Of a stretch of 64,000 nt of DNA, positions 21,627-34,631 are shown in pieces. Source of the stretch: Pholiota molesta (taxonomy: Eukaryota > Basidiomycota > Agaricomycetes > Agaricales > Strophariaceae); contig JACGCK010000006.1 of the NCBI GenBank assembly GCA_014925825.1, forward strand, positions 682,001-746,000, given 5' to 3'. The notes under the pieces were generated by a model. That model was given only the letters and a program-made list of their open reading frames with translations, searched no databases and was not told the DNA's origin. Every line of letters starts with the position of its first letter. Positions within the stretch are counted from its first letter, which is position 1. Made by a program: the position numbers and the translations under genes.

Positions 21627-21719
21627 ATAAATATACCACAATGGAAATGGGTTCAAGTACATGTACATGCCAAGTCAAGAGACCTAACTTACACAGTCAA
21701 AAAGTAGATGTATGTAGTA

Positions 21720-24119
21720 TTACAGAGCAGTAAAGCTGGTTTCCAGATGTAACTCGTCATCCGGTATTAGGTTCTCGAAACCCATATCTGTTTCTTCTTC
21801 AATGGCATTGTCGAGGACGGAGTTGAAACCACTTTCAATTGCTGCCAGCCAGCTGGCAAGAGATTTCAGGGTGTAATCCAGTTCGGTATCGGAAAGCGTT
21901 CTCTGGTTAATTAAGGATGGGTAATCTAATGGACGTGATGGGCTCAACGATCCAAACGAGGAGTCCGAAGAAGATGCCTTTCCCTGTTGTTCGGTGCGGT
22001 GGCTCATACCGTCACTGTCGTATGATGTTGAGATGTCTTCATTAAGGGCTGAATTTAGGGTAGGCGGAGGAAGGAAGCTCGACAATGAAGGAAAATGCCG
22101 CTGTCCAGTAAGCGCTGCCGGAGACGGTGGTAAGAGATCGGTCATGCCCATATGATGGCCCGAAGAAAGCGACGGAATCTTCGGAGAAAATGATCAATTA
22201 AGGGAATCAACTTCAGATTTTGAAAGGAATCGAACCTTGAGAACGTCCTTTAGGCCAGGTGTGCTGCGATTGGGAGGCGCAAAATTCAGATCGACCCTTT
22301 TGGTTTCCATGATGTTACTCAGCCTTTCGTAACCAAGATCGATGGCAGGAGGTGTAGGAGTAGTGGCGGATCTTGATCTTGCCATTGAAGTTGGTATGTA
22401 ATCATTTTTGGCTGATATAGACGGTGCATCAAGGGAGAGTGTATTTTGATGCGTGCTTAACGACGTGCCGGGACGAGTTGATGGTGAACGAGACTCCAAC
22501 CCTCTATATAGAGGTCGCTCTGTCGCTGGAGAAGGAAGAGGAAATTGGAATGAAGCTGGAGAGGCCAAATCGAGATCCTGATGTATAGAAATTCCTTCGA
22601 ATTTGCGGTTGAGGGATATTGGGTTCGTAACCATTTCGTCTTCGGGGATATACGCATTATCGTCAGCGGAAATTGGAAAGCGACCATTTAATAGCTTCTC
22701 TTCAACAACAACATCTACAGAGGTAGTAGTTACCTGCGAAACCTCCAAAGACGACGTTGAAGCATTGTGATTTAAGAAAGGCCGCAAAGGCGTTCGTGCT
22801 CTTGACGAAGGGGGAAGTGGTAGAGCATCTTCAACTTGTGTAACTTCTGGTGTAATGGCGAGAATTGTGATGTGAGAGCGGAGTCCGGCATGTTTAGGTT
22901 TAAGCGCCGGGTTTCAGGCTGCACAGGAGTGCTACCATCTTCAAAGAGAAGGCGCAATGAAGAGGGTAGATTCCTCGATTGATTGGCGCGGAGGGTTGCC
23001 TGATTTGAAGATGGTTGAACTTCTCCAAAGTCTTCCGCAAAATCTTCATTTAGTGCCATAAATGAGTTCCTTTGGAGCGTATCGAATTCCCAGCTATTAT
23101 CGTCAGATTGCCTGCAAATTTGCTATCAGCCTCCGAGGTTAATGAACGAAAAAAAAAACCACATACCCATCTATTTCATTCTCCCAATCCAGTGGTTCCG
23201 CCAAACTAGCTCTGGGCCCTGCTTGTTGCAAGCGAAGGACTAGGTCCTTCAGCGTCGCTACAGGAGTCTTCGCAATAGATTTAATCCATTTAGTTTTGGC
23301 GAGTTCATCTGCAGGGAGACGCTGTTCCTCTTGAGTAAATGTGGGGGCTAAGTACGACAGTCAACTCACCTCTGCGGGAGATTCTTTGAGACAGCAAGAC
23401 ATGAAATCGCGCATGTCCTTGGATCCTTCGCTCTCCGCCAACCGAGGCGGCTTAATTCTTGGAATGAGATCCATGACTTGGAATTTGTCCAAGTTGGAGT
23501 GTGGCGGAGTACCTTTTATCATCTCGTAAATCATGATTCCTAGACTCCAGATATCTGCCTTGGTGTCGTACGCTGGTACGGTTTGCACAACCTCTGGGGC
23601 CATCCAATATGGCGTTCCGGTCAAAGTATTTCGCTTGCTGGATGTCGTCGCAAGGAGAGCGGAAACGCCAAAGTCACAGATCATGACCTTGCCAGTGGCG
23701 TCTATGAGAACGTTGGCTGCCTTCATGTCTCTGTGGATAACGGGGACTTTGTGCAGATAGTTCAGGGCAATGAGAACCTCCCTTATAATGACGGACACAT
23801 ATTTCTCTTCGATGCAGCCGTCTTTAGAGGCTTTCATGAGGGAAAGCACGCTGCCGCCTTGGGCGAGTTCCATGACAATCCAAACACGGGGACCATCCAT
23901 AAAGCAGCCAAAGTACTTTGTGATGTTGGGGGCGTCTCGCAGTTGGGTGAGGAGAGCCACCTCGCGTTGGATGTCGCCGACATCGTCGTCGGCGGTGTCA
24001 AGGTTGATGATCTTGAGGGCGACGACGTTTCCGGAGGGAATGTGTTTGCCCTTGTGCACAGAGCCATAGGCGCCCTTGCCGACGGTCTCGAGGCGCTGGA
24101 AGAGCTGGTGGACAGACAT
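21720..24119 (-). CDS. Ste20/GCK-type serine/threonine protein kinase
   Basis: Four exons, in coding order: 23370-24119, 23167-23321, 22236-23111, 21720-22178. The kinase domain spans about residues 7-260: GKGAYGSV glycine loop, VALK lysine, HRDMKAANV catalytic loop, DFG and TGTPYWMAPEVV activation segment. This is the pattern of the Sps1/Kic1/Nak1 germinal-centre kinases that control polarity and the MOR/RAM pathway. The 480-residue C-terminal region is Ser/Thr-rich and unmatched. One base is missing near 22857; added back, the chain is 746 residues. It is divergent from eIF2B-gamma with 87 bp between start codons. Confidence 0.88.
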
Positions 24120-24206
24120 GAGGGCGAGAAACGGGGATGGGCGTCTGTATGGCGCAGGTCATGTGATGTGGATCTAATCTTTGCGCGCATCGGTCGAGTC
24201 TTGACA

Positions 24207-26041
24207 ATGGACCTCGACAACGTCAAGACCGACAGCGCCCCAGGGAGTTCCTCGCCGTCCTCTTCGCCGGCTTTGGCAACGAGTCCGTCCTCTCTTTCCT
24301 CTCCCAAGCTTTTTATTCATCCCATTGCAGCCTTGGGCCCCTCACAAACGACTATGGCGATGCCCCATGCCCCAAGGCTCTCCTGCCAGTAGCGAATAAA
24401 CCGCTCATAGAATACACCTTGGACTGGCTTGAGAAATCTGGCATCAAAGGTCGTCCACGTTCCACCTTGCCAATAGCTTAACTCATTCTTTTCACAGATG
24501 TCCTTCTGATCTGTCCCTCCGGCCACCGCGCCGCAATACATCACCATATCCACTCTGAAACTTCTTCTACACTCAGGATCGATCTCCAGACTTACGACGA
24601 CTCTCAGGACGAAAATATAGGTACCTGCGATCTTCTCCGTCAGTTTTCAAGTCGCATTCCCGAAGACTTCGTCATTGTGCCCTGTGATTTTATACCCTCC
24701 CCGTCCATCCCTCTGAGCCACCTTCTTAATAAATTCCGTGTCGAATCTCTTGCTCAACACTCCCTCGCGACGTCATTTTGGTACGTGTCGCCACCACCAG
24801 AGAAAGGCACTTTTATCGACGAATGGGGTCCTCCTCCTGCTCAATTCCCCATCGTCTGGGAGCCCACCGCCGGCACTTTGCTGCATATTGACACTCCGGA
24901 CGACGCCGATCGGAATTCAGAGGAAATAGAATTGAAGATGTCCATGTTGTCGCGGTACGTCCATCATGCATGTTGTATGTAGTATGTGTCTGACAGTGGC
25001 TTGGCTAGGTTTCCGCGCACAAAATTATCTTCATCCTTAGATGATTCCCATGTTTACGTTTGCCGGAGAGCTGTACTCGATCTATTACAACAGAAAGTTC
25101 ATTTCTCCTCTCTAAGAGAAGAATTCCTCCCATGGTTGTGCAAAATCCAGTATTCACGTTCAAAGAGAGCCAAATATGCACTCAGTCCGTCTCAATCTTT
25201 CTCGCCATTCTTAATGATCGACTAACTATTTTTGTTTCTAGTTCTAAATTCAATAGGAGAATCAGCATCGCAATCTCTTGCTCTAGACCATTCAACTTTA
25301 CTCGATACCACACCCTTCGTTGATGAAGATCTCCCTACGCCAGTTAATGCAGAGTCAGATACAATATTCTCCAAGGACCTGAAAATCGGACTGGTCGTGC
25401 ATAAAAATGTGTCAGATCCTCCGATGCGTATTAACACACTGCAAAAGTTCCATGAAATTAACAGACGGGTGAGTCAACAAATAAATACTATTTTGCAAGT
25501 CCATATCGACGAGGACATAGTTGTTGTCAGGAGCTACATACGCATTACCTGTAGATCCCAAAGACCGTTCTTTAATCGATCACAAAGCCCAAATATCTGC
25601 AGACTCTATCGTCGGCGAATCGACCCAGATTTCTGAACGCGCAACTATCAAGCGCTCCGTAATTGGGCGCCATTGCACCATTGGCAAGATGGTCAAGATT
25701 ACTGGATGTGTGCTGCTAGATCACTGTGTCGTTGAAGATGGGTAAGTAGCTTCAGACCGTTGTTGATTTGCTGTCCGTTCACCTTTGCCTCCAGTGCTAA
25801 ACTCGACGGATGTATTCTGGGCAAATCCACTCAAGTTGGTCAGAAAGCAGAATTGACGCGCTGTGTGACTCAAGCAGGATATGAGGTTAGCCAAGGAGGT
25901 CAGTGAATAGAATTAAATTATCTCTGCTTGTTGCTGACATCTGGTTTAGAAATTGCCAAAGGAGAAAAGTTGGAGGTATCTGATTGGATGGCGGATCCGG
26001 ACACACCTGTGTCCCAGCATCAGGAGCTACAAGCTGACTAG
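24207..26041 (+). CDS. GCD1: Translation initiation factor eIF2B subunit gamma
   Basis: Seven exons (24207-24449, 24498-24954, 25009-25184, 25242-25468, 25521-25741, 25795-25898, 25950-26041). The N-terminal half is a nucleotidyltransferase-like domain (EFLAVLFAGFG, CPKALLPVANKPLIEYTLDW). The C-terminal part is a left-handed beta helix of hexapeptide repeats (ISADSIVGESTQISERATIK, then CTIGKMVKITGCVLLDHCVV). eIF2B exchanges GDP for GTP on eIF2; gamma is part of the catalytic subcomplex. One C is missing near 24240, between the first 12 codons and EFLAVLF; with it the product is 506 residues. The acceptor of exon 5 (25521) is chosen because it keeps the frame into ATYALPVDP. Confidence 0.9.
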
Positions 26042-26145
26042 AAATCTCATTTATACTTGCTAAATGTACAATAGCGCCGTTGCTCAATCGACCATAATGA
26101 CATTGTGAATGAAATAGAAAGAAAAGTTCATGCAGGAGAAATAAC

Positions 26146-29057
26146 CTATTGACCACGCTGGCCAGTCTGGCCTGGCATTTGGTTTCCGAGACCCTGAGAG
26201 AAACGAGCACCACGTCCGCGAGCTCCACCTGTAATGTGGGATGAGACTACAGCATTGAAAAAAAGAAAAGAAAACGGTGACATACCTCGAGCGCCCCGAG
26301 TCCGTTCGCCACGGCCGCGACGTTCTTGAGTCTGCTCCCCTCTCTTTTCGTTTTTGGTGCCGTCATTCCTTTCACCCCAACCGCCAGTGCCACCCATTTT
26401 GATATCCAGCGCTTTCTCATTCTGATCAACCATAGCGGCGACCTTGTCAGCGATAACAGCCGCCAGTTGTTGAGAGCGTGAAACCTCGATCCTTTGGAAA
26501 ACGACGACACCGCCAGATTGGTCCAGAGAAGCTGACAATTCTTCGTTCCAGATCATCTTCGAGACTATTGAAGTCACGGTTCTGAGAGGAAGCGAGAATG
26601 TTCGCGACAAGAGAGAAAGAGAAAGGGTGCTATAATGGGGGGCGTAGGTGAACAAATAGGTCCTCAGCCCTTGTTCTTGGATGCGCCTAATGAACAGTTG
26701 AGCGGTTGGCATGATTAGAGATCATTCATCGACTTACGAGGCCAACATTTCCTTGACCGTGGAGGCCTCAGGCATCAAACTCCAGATCTTGATGCTCTGG
26801 ATGAGATCACGGCACTTCTCCCATTCTCCATCTTGCAGCGCTTTGCTGGCTTGCATGATGTGATCACGAGTGCTTTCTGGAGGACCAGTGAAAACTTGGC
26901 GATCGGCAAAGTCGAGAAGACGGCGGAAAGGTTTAGAGATGACCTTGCGCTTCTGCTCCTCGGACTCGATACTAGCCAAAAGAGGGATTTCCACCAACAT
27001 GCTCGAGACCAGGAAGGCGGCTTCCAAAAGCTCAGTGTTGATATGCATGTGGAAGGGTAGTTGCCTCTGCTTCTCTGCCTTTTCTTGTTCGGGGGTCATC
27101 ACTTGGAATCGTTGTTGATGAACACCTTGGGCAAGCAATTCTTTCACGCGCTGTGTTGTGAAGATATCCTGCAGTGTTGCCTGGGCCTCCTTGATCAGCC
27201 CTGAACGGAACGCGCAAAGTCCGAGTTGGACGACGGTACGATTATAGAGAATTTGAGTCGCAACGTCTGCCGAGTGGATAGATTCTTGGAGGTGGGACAT
27301 GAGCAGCATATCGCGAGCGGTGTAGAAGTCATTATGGAGAGCATGGTGGTAGATGTGGCTCAACATCGCCCTGGTCCTGAGCAGGGAGTTCCCAGACTTG
27401 TACAGGTAGACGCAGAGAGACTGCACCAAAGCTGATGTAGAACCTTGGACAGCCAAAGTCATAGAAGGCTTCACCTCAGACGTGTCGGCTGCTGCTTCCA
27501 ACGCTTGAACGACAGCATCGGGCTAAAAATATAAGTCAGTCGAAAAGCCAAATGCATATGCAGTAAGTTTTGTTAACCTTTGAATAGATGTGTTCCAGAC
27601 GTCTCATGATAACACGGCTCAATGGATCACTTTGCGCGGTTTTTTCGTAGAAGGCCTGAGCGCGGCAAATAGTGCAGTAAAGGACCTTTTCATCCTTCAA
27701 TCGATCGACGTATTCGGTGCCGTGAGGGTCAATATTTTGAAGACTCCGTGTAAATTCATCATCGAGGCGGTCGATGAAACTAATGATGGAACCACGAATG
27801 CGGACCACACCACCCTTCTCTGTAGCAGGGGAGCGCTCGACTAGCTCATCATAGTCCTCTGTCATTTCTTGGATAGAATAATTGGATCTGCGGCAACGAT
27901 GGAAACTAATTGGTCAACCTCGCGTTGAGCCGACAGCCAAAGCTCGGGAGGCATGTGTGTCGAAACCGAGGAGTTATAATCGAAACGAGAGGAAATGAGG
28001 GCCAATAGAACACGAATACGTTGATAGGAGGTAGCAGCGACATCGACCAGGATTTCAAGAATGCGAATTTGCTCAGCACGGTCAGTGTTCTTGATTATCG
28101 ATCATGAGCAAATTACGACTTTGATTGATAAAATGAAGATTACCTTCTTGCCCTGGCTTCCTGCACTGCTTGCAAATCTTTGAAGATGCTCTCGGAAGTG
28201 TATTGTTGGGCCTTTCCGCCTCTGCCGACAGTGGTGAATTCGTCAACTTCATCCGCAGCACCCGCTGCAGCTGCACCAGCGCGTTGGCCTGCAGTTGGTG
28301 CTGCTGGAGCAGCATGAGCCAAAAGGGCGGCATATTCGCGTTCGAAAGCTTCTGGGTCCTAAGATCCTGTTAAAACATGACGATCGCAATTGGCTGAGCC
28401 AACTAACCTCTTGATACTTCTTGACTTCAGTTTCATTGTCCTTGATCGCTTTCTTGACCTTCTGCTTCATTGCTGTGAGCGCTTTGGCATTTGTGGCATT
28501 CATTTTCTTTTTAGCTTCCTTCTCTTTTTGGAGCGTGGTATTGACAGAGCCTTCGAGAGTCACAAGAGTGCGTATGTAGAAAGCAGGAATGGGTTCCGAG
28601 AGATTGTGTTGCCTTTGAACCATACGAACGAGTTTATCGAATTCTGGAAGATACATATATTGATATAAATCAAACGTTAGGGAGATTGGCATTATGAACG
28701 CACCATTCGATACGGCCGCCCAGTCATTGATCTTCAAGCCATTTTCCATAACCTTGCCAGTCGCTTCCATCTCCTTCAATCTCTTGTCGACAGCACTAAG
28801 AATACGATTTGAGGTTTATTTTCTTCATCACTTTCACTCTCGCCTTCTTCTCCTTCATCTGCTTCGCTTTCATCACTCTCTTCCTCCGATTCAGAGCTGC
28901 TAGATTCTGAACCAGCAGTACGCAAGAAACGGGACATTGCTGGTTTTGCAGTCGTCGTAGGTTTGGCCGGGGCCTCGTCCTCGCTGGACATGAGCTCATC
29001 CTCGGATTCAGAGGACTCGGAGTCGGAATCGCCAGCCTGTCTGAAGAAGCGGGACAT
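26146..29057 (-). CDS. NIP1: Translation initiation factor eIF3 subunit C
   Basis: Seven exons, in coding order: 28704-29057, 28408-28643, 28144-28358, 27578-28089, 26738-27522, 26286-26686, 26146-26228. The acidic Ser-rich N-terminus carries two SRF(F/L)R motifs (MSRFFRQAGDS and MSRFLRTAGSE), as in yeast Nip1. The body includes the PCI domain near the C-terminus (FQRIEVSRSQQLAAVIADKV). The last 70 residues are Arg/Gly-rich. Single bases are missing near 28813 (KPSNRILSAV), 28151 (ARGKKNTDRAEQ) and 27894 (ADPNYSIQEM). With three bases added the product is 862 residues, the normal size. It bridges eIF1, eIF5 and other eIF3 subunits on the 40S subunit. Confidence 0.92.
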
Positions 29058-29194
29058 TTTGGAGGAGAATGGAAAAGAGAGTAACGTTACACGTTCAATA
29101 CTAGTCACAAAATTTACACTTCGGCAAACTCCGTTTATCGCTCATAATTACGTAATCAAATACAAAACGTCCCTTCTCCTTCGTTATCCCTTGA

Positions 29195-30095
29195 CTATTT
29201 CAATTTCTTACTTCTCGTCTGTGCGTATTTCTCTGCAAGGACACTGGAATACCACAGGTATATCAGCGAAACATTTCTCTGAATCAAAATAAATTCTCAC
29301 CCTTCACCGCCCCACAACGCTAACAACCCAACGGAAATTGCAGATACAGTCCGCCTGTCCCATGTGGTATTCCAGTTCTTGTACGATACATAGCCCAAGT
29401 GGCTAGTATTCCTACATTAACTGAGTAAGGGATGTGAGTGATTAAAGTATAACGGAAGCAAACATGTATTCATACCTATTCCAACTATGCCACCAAGTAC
29501 CCCTGGTCTCATGATTTGTTCGCGGAGATGCCGGAATATTAGGGCACCTTCTTTTTTCGCTCTGCGCTCTTCTGCTTGACCGCGAGGAGTCTGCCTATAT
29601 TTTTCAGCTGCATATCCTTCCACTGAGAACAGGACTATCGCGGCAGCAGCAACAGAAGAGAGGGTAGATGTATCGCGACGAAGATAAGGGCGCAGGTAAA
29701 AAGCACGGCCAACAGAAGCTATTAATCCAATGTTTACTATGTGAACTGAACGTCAGGACATGATGTTATGTTGCTTAGGAGAAACAACGAACCGAGACCA
29801 ATCAATCCACCTGCGACTCCAGGTCGAATAAGGTAATGTTTGACGACGTCCAAAACATTCTCGTGAGCGGGGGGTTGGTTCCTTCTCTGGATAGTGTTCT
29901 CCAGTTTCTTCGAGCACAGTTTCTACAAAATATGTCCGTGGATGCTCCTTGAAATCTGGAGCAACGATGTTGACTTTGGCGGTGTCGTCTGCAATGGGGG
30001 GTGTTGAGGAGGGGTGTATTGAGAAGTGCGGGATCTGGATGGGGCTGGGCCTCGGGAGGGGGCGCATTGTGGGCAGTAACATCAGCGTAAGACAT
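29195..30095 (-). CDS. Membrane protein with an internally duplicated transmembrane module
   Basis: Four exons, in coding order: 29793-30095, 29476-29736, 29301-29420, 29195-29243. About 245 residues. After a polar Pro-rich N-terminus there are two copies of one module: RPGVAGGLIGLVNIGLIA...GRAFYL...VEGYAAEKY and RPGVLGGIVGIVNVGILA...GYVSYK...GEGVLAEKY. Each has a Gly-rich hydrophobic helix, an Arg-Arg linker, a second hydrophobic helix and a closing EG..AEKY. I recall similar undescribed proteins in other basidiomycetes but can assign no function; a mitochondrial or ER membrane is plausible. Frame steps occur in C runs near 30010 and 29870 (a net shift of one extra or two missing bases each) and one missing base near 29400. 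Confidence 0.65.
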
Positions 30096-30238
30096 TGAAA
30101 TGGATATGGACGGACTGCAGCGATGTTGTCCTTCTTATAGACGCTGTACATCTGACGTCATTCAGTCTGTGACATCACTGGGGTATATTCATTATTTATT
30201 GCCTATTTCCATAATAGTCTGTGCATAAGTACTTGTCC

Positions 30239-33200
30239 TCAAAACACCTCCTGCGAGTGTGGGCAGTCCGCCGCGACATGCCCTGGGCTCTCACAGTCCT
30301 CGCAGATTACTGGCACTACTTCCTCCTTCAGTAGACTGCAGTTAAAGATATCGTGTCCCGGCCTCTCGCAAATTTCGCAGACCTCCTGTCCACGGGGAGT
30401 CTCGGAGCTGGCAGTGCTGAGGCTCGAGGCCGAACTAAGCCTGTGTAGACTGGAATCTGGGCCTTCTTTGCCATTCTTCGACGTCTTTTTGTCACGGCGT
30501 GAAAGCTTTTCTTTGAGTTTCTCGACCTCTTGTTCCAGTTCATCCTATCAAATATCAGTTTCCTCCCTATGCTGAATATGGGACCAGACTCACTTCGCGG
30601 TAGATCTGGACAATGAGGGCAGATCAGCACCGATGTTGATAGCAGTATCGCACAGAAGCAACGTACCTTAGATTCAACAAGTGCCTCTAGTTCACTGATC
30701 TCCTTGTTAAGCTGGCCATAATATTAGTCTCCATGCTTGATGATTATAGCTATGATGGACTTACATCGTGCACCACACGGGCATGCTTCATTTCCACTTC
30801 GTTTAGACGCTTCCGCATTTGATCCAATTCCGCCTGTATGGGTCAAATAGTTAACCTAACAACCTGGGATATGAGACGCAGAAAACTGCCTCAAACCGAC
30901 TATTTTGTTCTGTGAGTTGTGGGGCTTGTTTGTCAGATTTGACTGGCGACGGTTTTGGATCAGCTGGTGAATTTGCCTCTCTGAAGCTATTATCTAATTA
31001 TCTTCCAATATATGGACCTCCTATCATTCATTCGTCAGTGAGACTTCAAACAATATCTTCAGGGATCGGGCTTACTTGGCGTAGTTGTTCGGCCTCCGTT
31101 GAAAGTAGTTGATTTTCCGATTCCATTAGTTTGATTTGTTGTGTTAGGTATTGTTTTCCTTTTGCAATGCTTGGACAATGTGCCTAAGCGGTCCATATTA
31201 GTTTATGCAAATCGACCACAAGAGCAATGAATCATACTTAAGCCCCGCTACCTCCTCGCGAACGATAGACGAATCAGATTTAGAGGAACTCGATCTCGAA
31301 AGCTCTACCGCTGAGTTGTTGCAGGTGCCTCGCGATTGCTCTTTTTGCGCGCAGCCTCCAACTCTGATGTTCGTTTTCCAGAGTTTGCTTCAAATCAGAC
31401 AATCTCTCTTGCAGGTGGAGAACTTGTTCCCGGAGCTATATGGTATTAAATTAACATCAACCATGTATGAATGAAAGAATCACATACTTCGTCGTTTTCC
31501 CCGTTGACAGAATCTAAAGTCTCTTGTAGTACGATCGAATCTGTAGATGGACTAGATTCACTATCCTTCGAAGAGGATTCGTTCACGGGCGCAGGTCCTG
31601 GATTGTTTGCTCCAATTGGTTATCTCCTGTTGGTATCGAGCTTTGTCCGCAGAGACCTTCTTGGTGAAATTGACGAGTTTCAAGGAGATGTCGTCCTCAG
31701 TGGCGTCATCGATCAACACATCCAGGTTCTATAACAATATGAGAGGTCTATTGACCTGGTATTTGTTAAACACTTACCGTTAGCTCCGCTCTGAGCACTT
31801 CAACTTCACCTCGTGCAGTTTCGAGTGCAACGGTGCTTTCTCGAAGCGCTTCTTCGATTTCTTCAATGCGATTACGCGCGCCTGCCTCGGTCTTCAGTAA
31901 TTGGTCAACTTCTTTTGTCTTCAAGGTGAGATCCCGTTTCCTTTGCTCGTCCTCTAGACGTATACGGGCAATCTTATCCTGATAATTGGTTGCGTCTCTT
32001 TCCAGTGCAGCGCGTGCATCTTCGAGTTGTTCCTCCAATTTGGCAGATTTCCTTTGCAAGTGCTGTACTTGTTCTCGCAAAGTTTCGTTGTCTATCTGTG
32101 TTGCAGAGGAGGCGACGGAGGGTGAAGATTCGCGAGATCGGTCTTCAGCAGCCATTGAAGTCAGTTTGTTCTCAAGCACTGAGATACGGTGTTCCAACTC
32201 ATAGCGCTGGTCATCAGCAGCAGACAAGCGCTCTTCGTAAAGCGCGATTGTTTCCTGTGTTACAAGAAATTAGCACATCGTAAGATAACATAAAACAGTA
32301 ATCGTACCTGGCCTGCAATGCGAAGTTCGTCAATCTGCCCTACAAGCTCTTTCCTCTCCTCTTCCATATCGTTATGGGATTTCTCGAGATTAGCCTCCAA
32401 ATGCTTGATTTGTGATGTATTGGCTTCGTTGATTTCATCCTTCTGCTTGTTCAAGCGATCCAATTCATCGACTTTCTTCTGGATTGCCTCGACTTCCAGG
32501 AGGTGATTCTGGGAATCGGATTCGTGTAACGCGACGGATTGCTGAGCGTCTGTTGTGGCCTCAGTGAGCTGAGCTGTTAGTTTTTCGTTCTCAGCCTCCA
32601 AAGTTTCCGTCCGAACGACTTGGTCACTCAGGCGAGTTTCCATTTCGGAAAGTTTGATTTCCAGAGCAGAAGCCTTCTCAATCTGGTTTTGCCGTTCCAA
32701 ACGCAGTTGTTCCAGTTCCTGCTTTGCTGATGATTTGGCGTCCGTTTCTAGTTCAGAAGCAATCCGCAGGCGTTCATTCTCGTACTCCGCCGCTTCTAGC
32801 CGCGATTGAAGTTGATCAAGAAGGCTTGGTTCGTCAGTTCCGTTAGACCTGTGGGACGCAGCGGAACTTGGTCGCGATAACGAAAAAGAGGATCCATTGG
32901 CGCTTTTTTTGTCTTGACCTGGGGTACTCTTTGAGTCGGTGACAAGCGAAGGAGAGATGCTATGAAGAGTTTTCGGAGATGGTGGCGGTGGCATTGCAAT
33001 ACCACTAGGAATGCGGGCGCGCGGGGTACTCATAGTGCGGCTGATAAGGGACGGTAAAGATGGCGAACCCGTCATAGAAGCTCGGCCGTTGATTGCTTTG
33101 GGTGTCGAAAAAGGAGATCCCGAATTGCGTGTAGGAGATGACAACGTACGAGAAATGGAGGGACTTCCAAGACCAATTCTGTCATTGCTTTTCCGAGTGG

Positions 33201-34320
33201 GACTTTCGGCCCCACCTCTCGATCTCGAGAACTGAGCTGCTGGGCTGTCATTGTCATATATTTGGAGGCGCGAGATCCTACAGTGATCTTCTCCGTGAGA
33301 GAGGTAGTACCGATTGGCTTCGGAGTCGGTGTTTTGAACGGCCTCGGGCGTACAATTCCTGTAGAATTAGAACTAGGTGTCGATCGTCCGTTCGTTATCG
33401 AAGAGGTTGCGCGACTTCCAGCGGAGGGCGTAACTCTTCCATTTGAATATGAAGCAGATGGTGTCCGAGATGTCGAAGAAAGAAATGATGGTGTTATTCT
33501 TCCGGAATTAGCTGGTGTCGTCCTCCCACCTCTGGAAGACGCGACTGATGAAGGACGGGGAGCTGCACCTGGTCCAACTGTAGGTGCCGATAATTTTGTA
33601 GATGCAACGAATACTCCACATTTATCTGGACATGAGAAATATTGTTTCCTAGGGGAAGGAGATTCGGTCAGTTGACCTTGGTTGGATTCGGACATAAATT
33701 TTGGAGAACAGCGACGATGGCAAACCAAGGCGCTGGACACAAGTAGCCAGGAAAATCACTCACCCGCCCACCGTGCCATCATTCTTTCCCTTTCCAGAGA
33801 ACCCGCCGCTCAGCTCAACGCCAGCCCATAAACCAGCTTTACCCTCGATTTCGCCAATATATCTCAAAGTCCCTTCGAAACCAAGGGACTCTATCCTGAC
33901 GTTGTCGCCTACGTCGAAGAATTTTGGAGCCTTAGTCATGACCTCTGACTGTCTACTAGGGGGGCGACTTGATAGTCGCGCCGACGTTGGTGTCTTGGCT
34001 CGTTCTGGGATCTTCACAGCTGAAGTAGAAGCTGAAGATGAGGCTCTGCCGGCAACTGAACGACGACCAGAAGATAAGGAATAAGAGATTACTTGAGGAG
34101 ATAGTGAAGACGGAGGTGCAACATTAGGAGGCGCAATGCGGTGTTGCGATGGATCGTTCGCTTTGATGGCATCTGCAAAGGCGCGTGAAATATCATCAGG
34201 GATAGAGGGATGGGTCTGGTGAACGGTAGAACTGGACCGTGAGCGCCCTGGGGTTGGAATGCCGCTTGCGCGTCCAGGAGCTGGGATGCTAGACTGCCGT
34301 GGTTTGCCAGGAGTCGCCAT
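30239..34320 (-). CDS. CLIP-170/Tip1-like microtubule plus-end protein
   Basis: Eleven exons, in coding order: 33764-34320, 32308-33648, 31778-32254, 31488-31728, 31238-31435, 31076-31183, 30887-31020, 30765-30833, 30667-30711, 30594-30605, 30239-30544. An N-terminal Ser/Pro linker leads to a CAP-Gly domain (GFEGTLRYIGEIEGKAGLWA, then GKNDGTV and KQYFSCPDKCGVFV), which binds tubulin and EB1 tails. A Ser/Thr/Arg-rich linker, a long coiled coil and two C-terminal CX2CX4HX4C knuckles (CEICERPGHDIFNC, CEDCESPGHVAADC) follow, the same order as human CLIP-170 and yeast Bik1/fission yeast Tip1. Frame steps occur near 33207, 31640, 31360, 31290, 31238 and 30985. About 1164 residues after restoring them. 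Confidence 0.85.
30594..30605 (-). other. 12-nt microexon of the CLIP-170-like gene
   Basis: Four codons (IYRE) lie between a CCAG acceptor and a GTGAGT donor and join the coiled coil in frame on both sides. Skipping it would also keep the frame, so it could be alternatively spliced. Confidence 0.7.
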
Positions 34321-34631
34321 TATTATTTCCAGAAGGGCAGATGCAGCAGAGGTCTTTGAAATAGGGGCACAGACGATGTTACCGGCCGTGTAGAGACGGC
34401 CGGACGAGGGGTCAGTAATATGCTATAGGGGGCGGGAGGACATATTGACTTTCAAGATTTCAACACTTAGCACCACATCACGTGATCATTATACGATGGC
34501 AACCGGGCGACACTGCACTTTTTGGGCATTCCAAGGCCGAGCGCAGTTGGGCGACAACATGATTCATTGGACATAGAAATTGCATATTGCACATGTATGA
34601 AGGATATAAAAAAGCAGACATGGTAGCTCGT

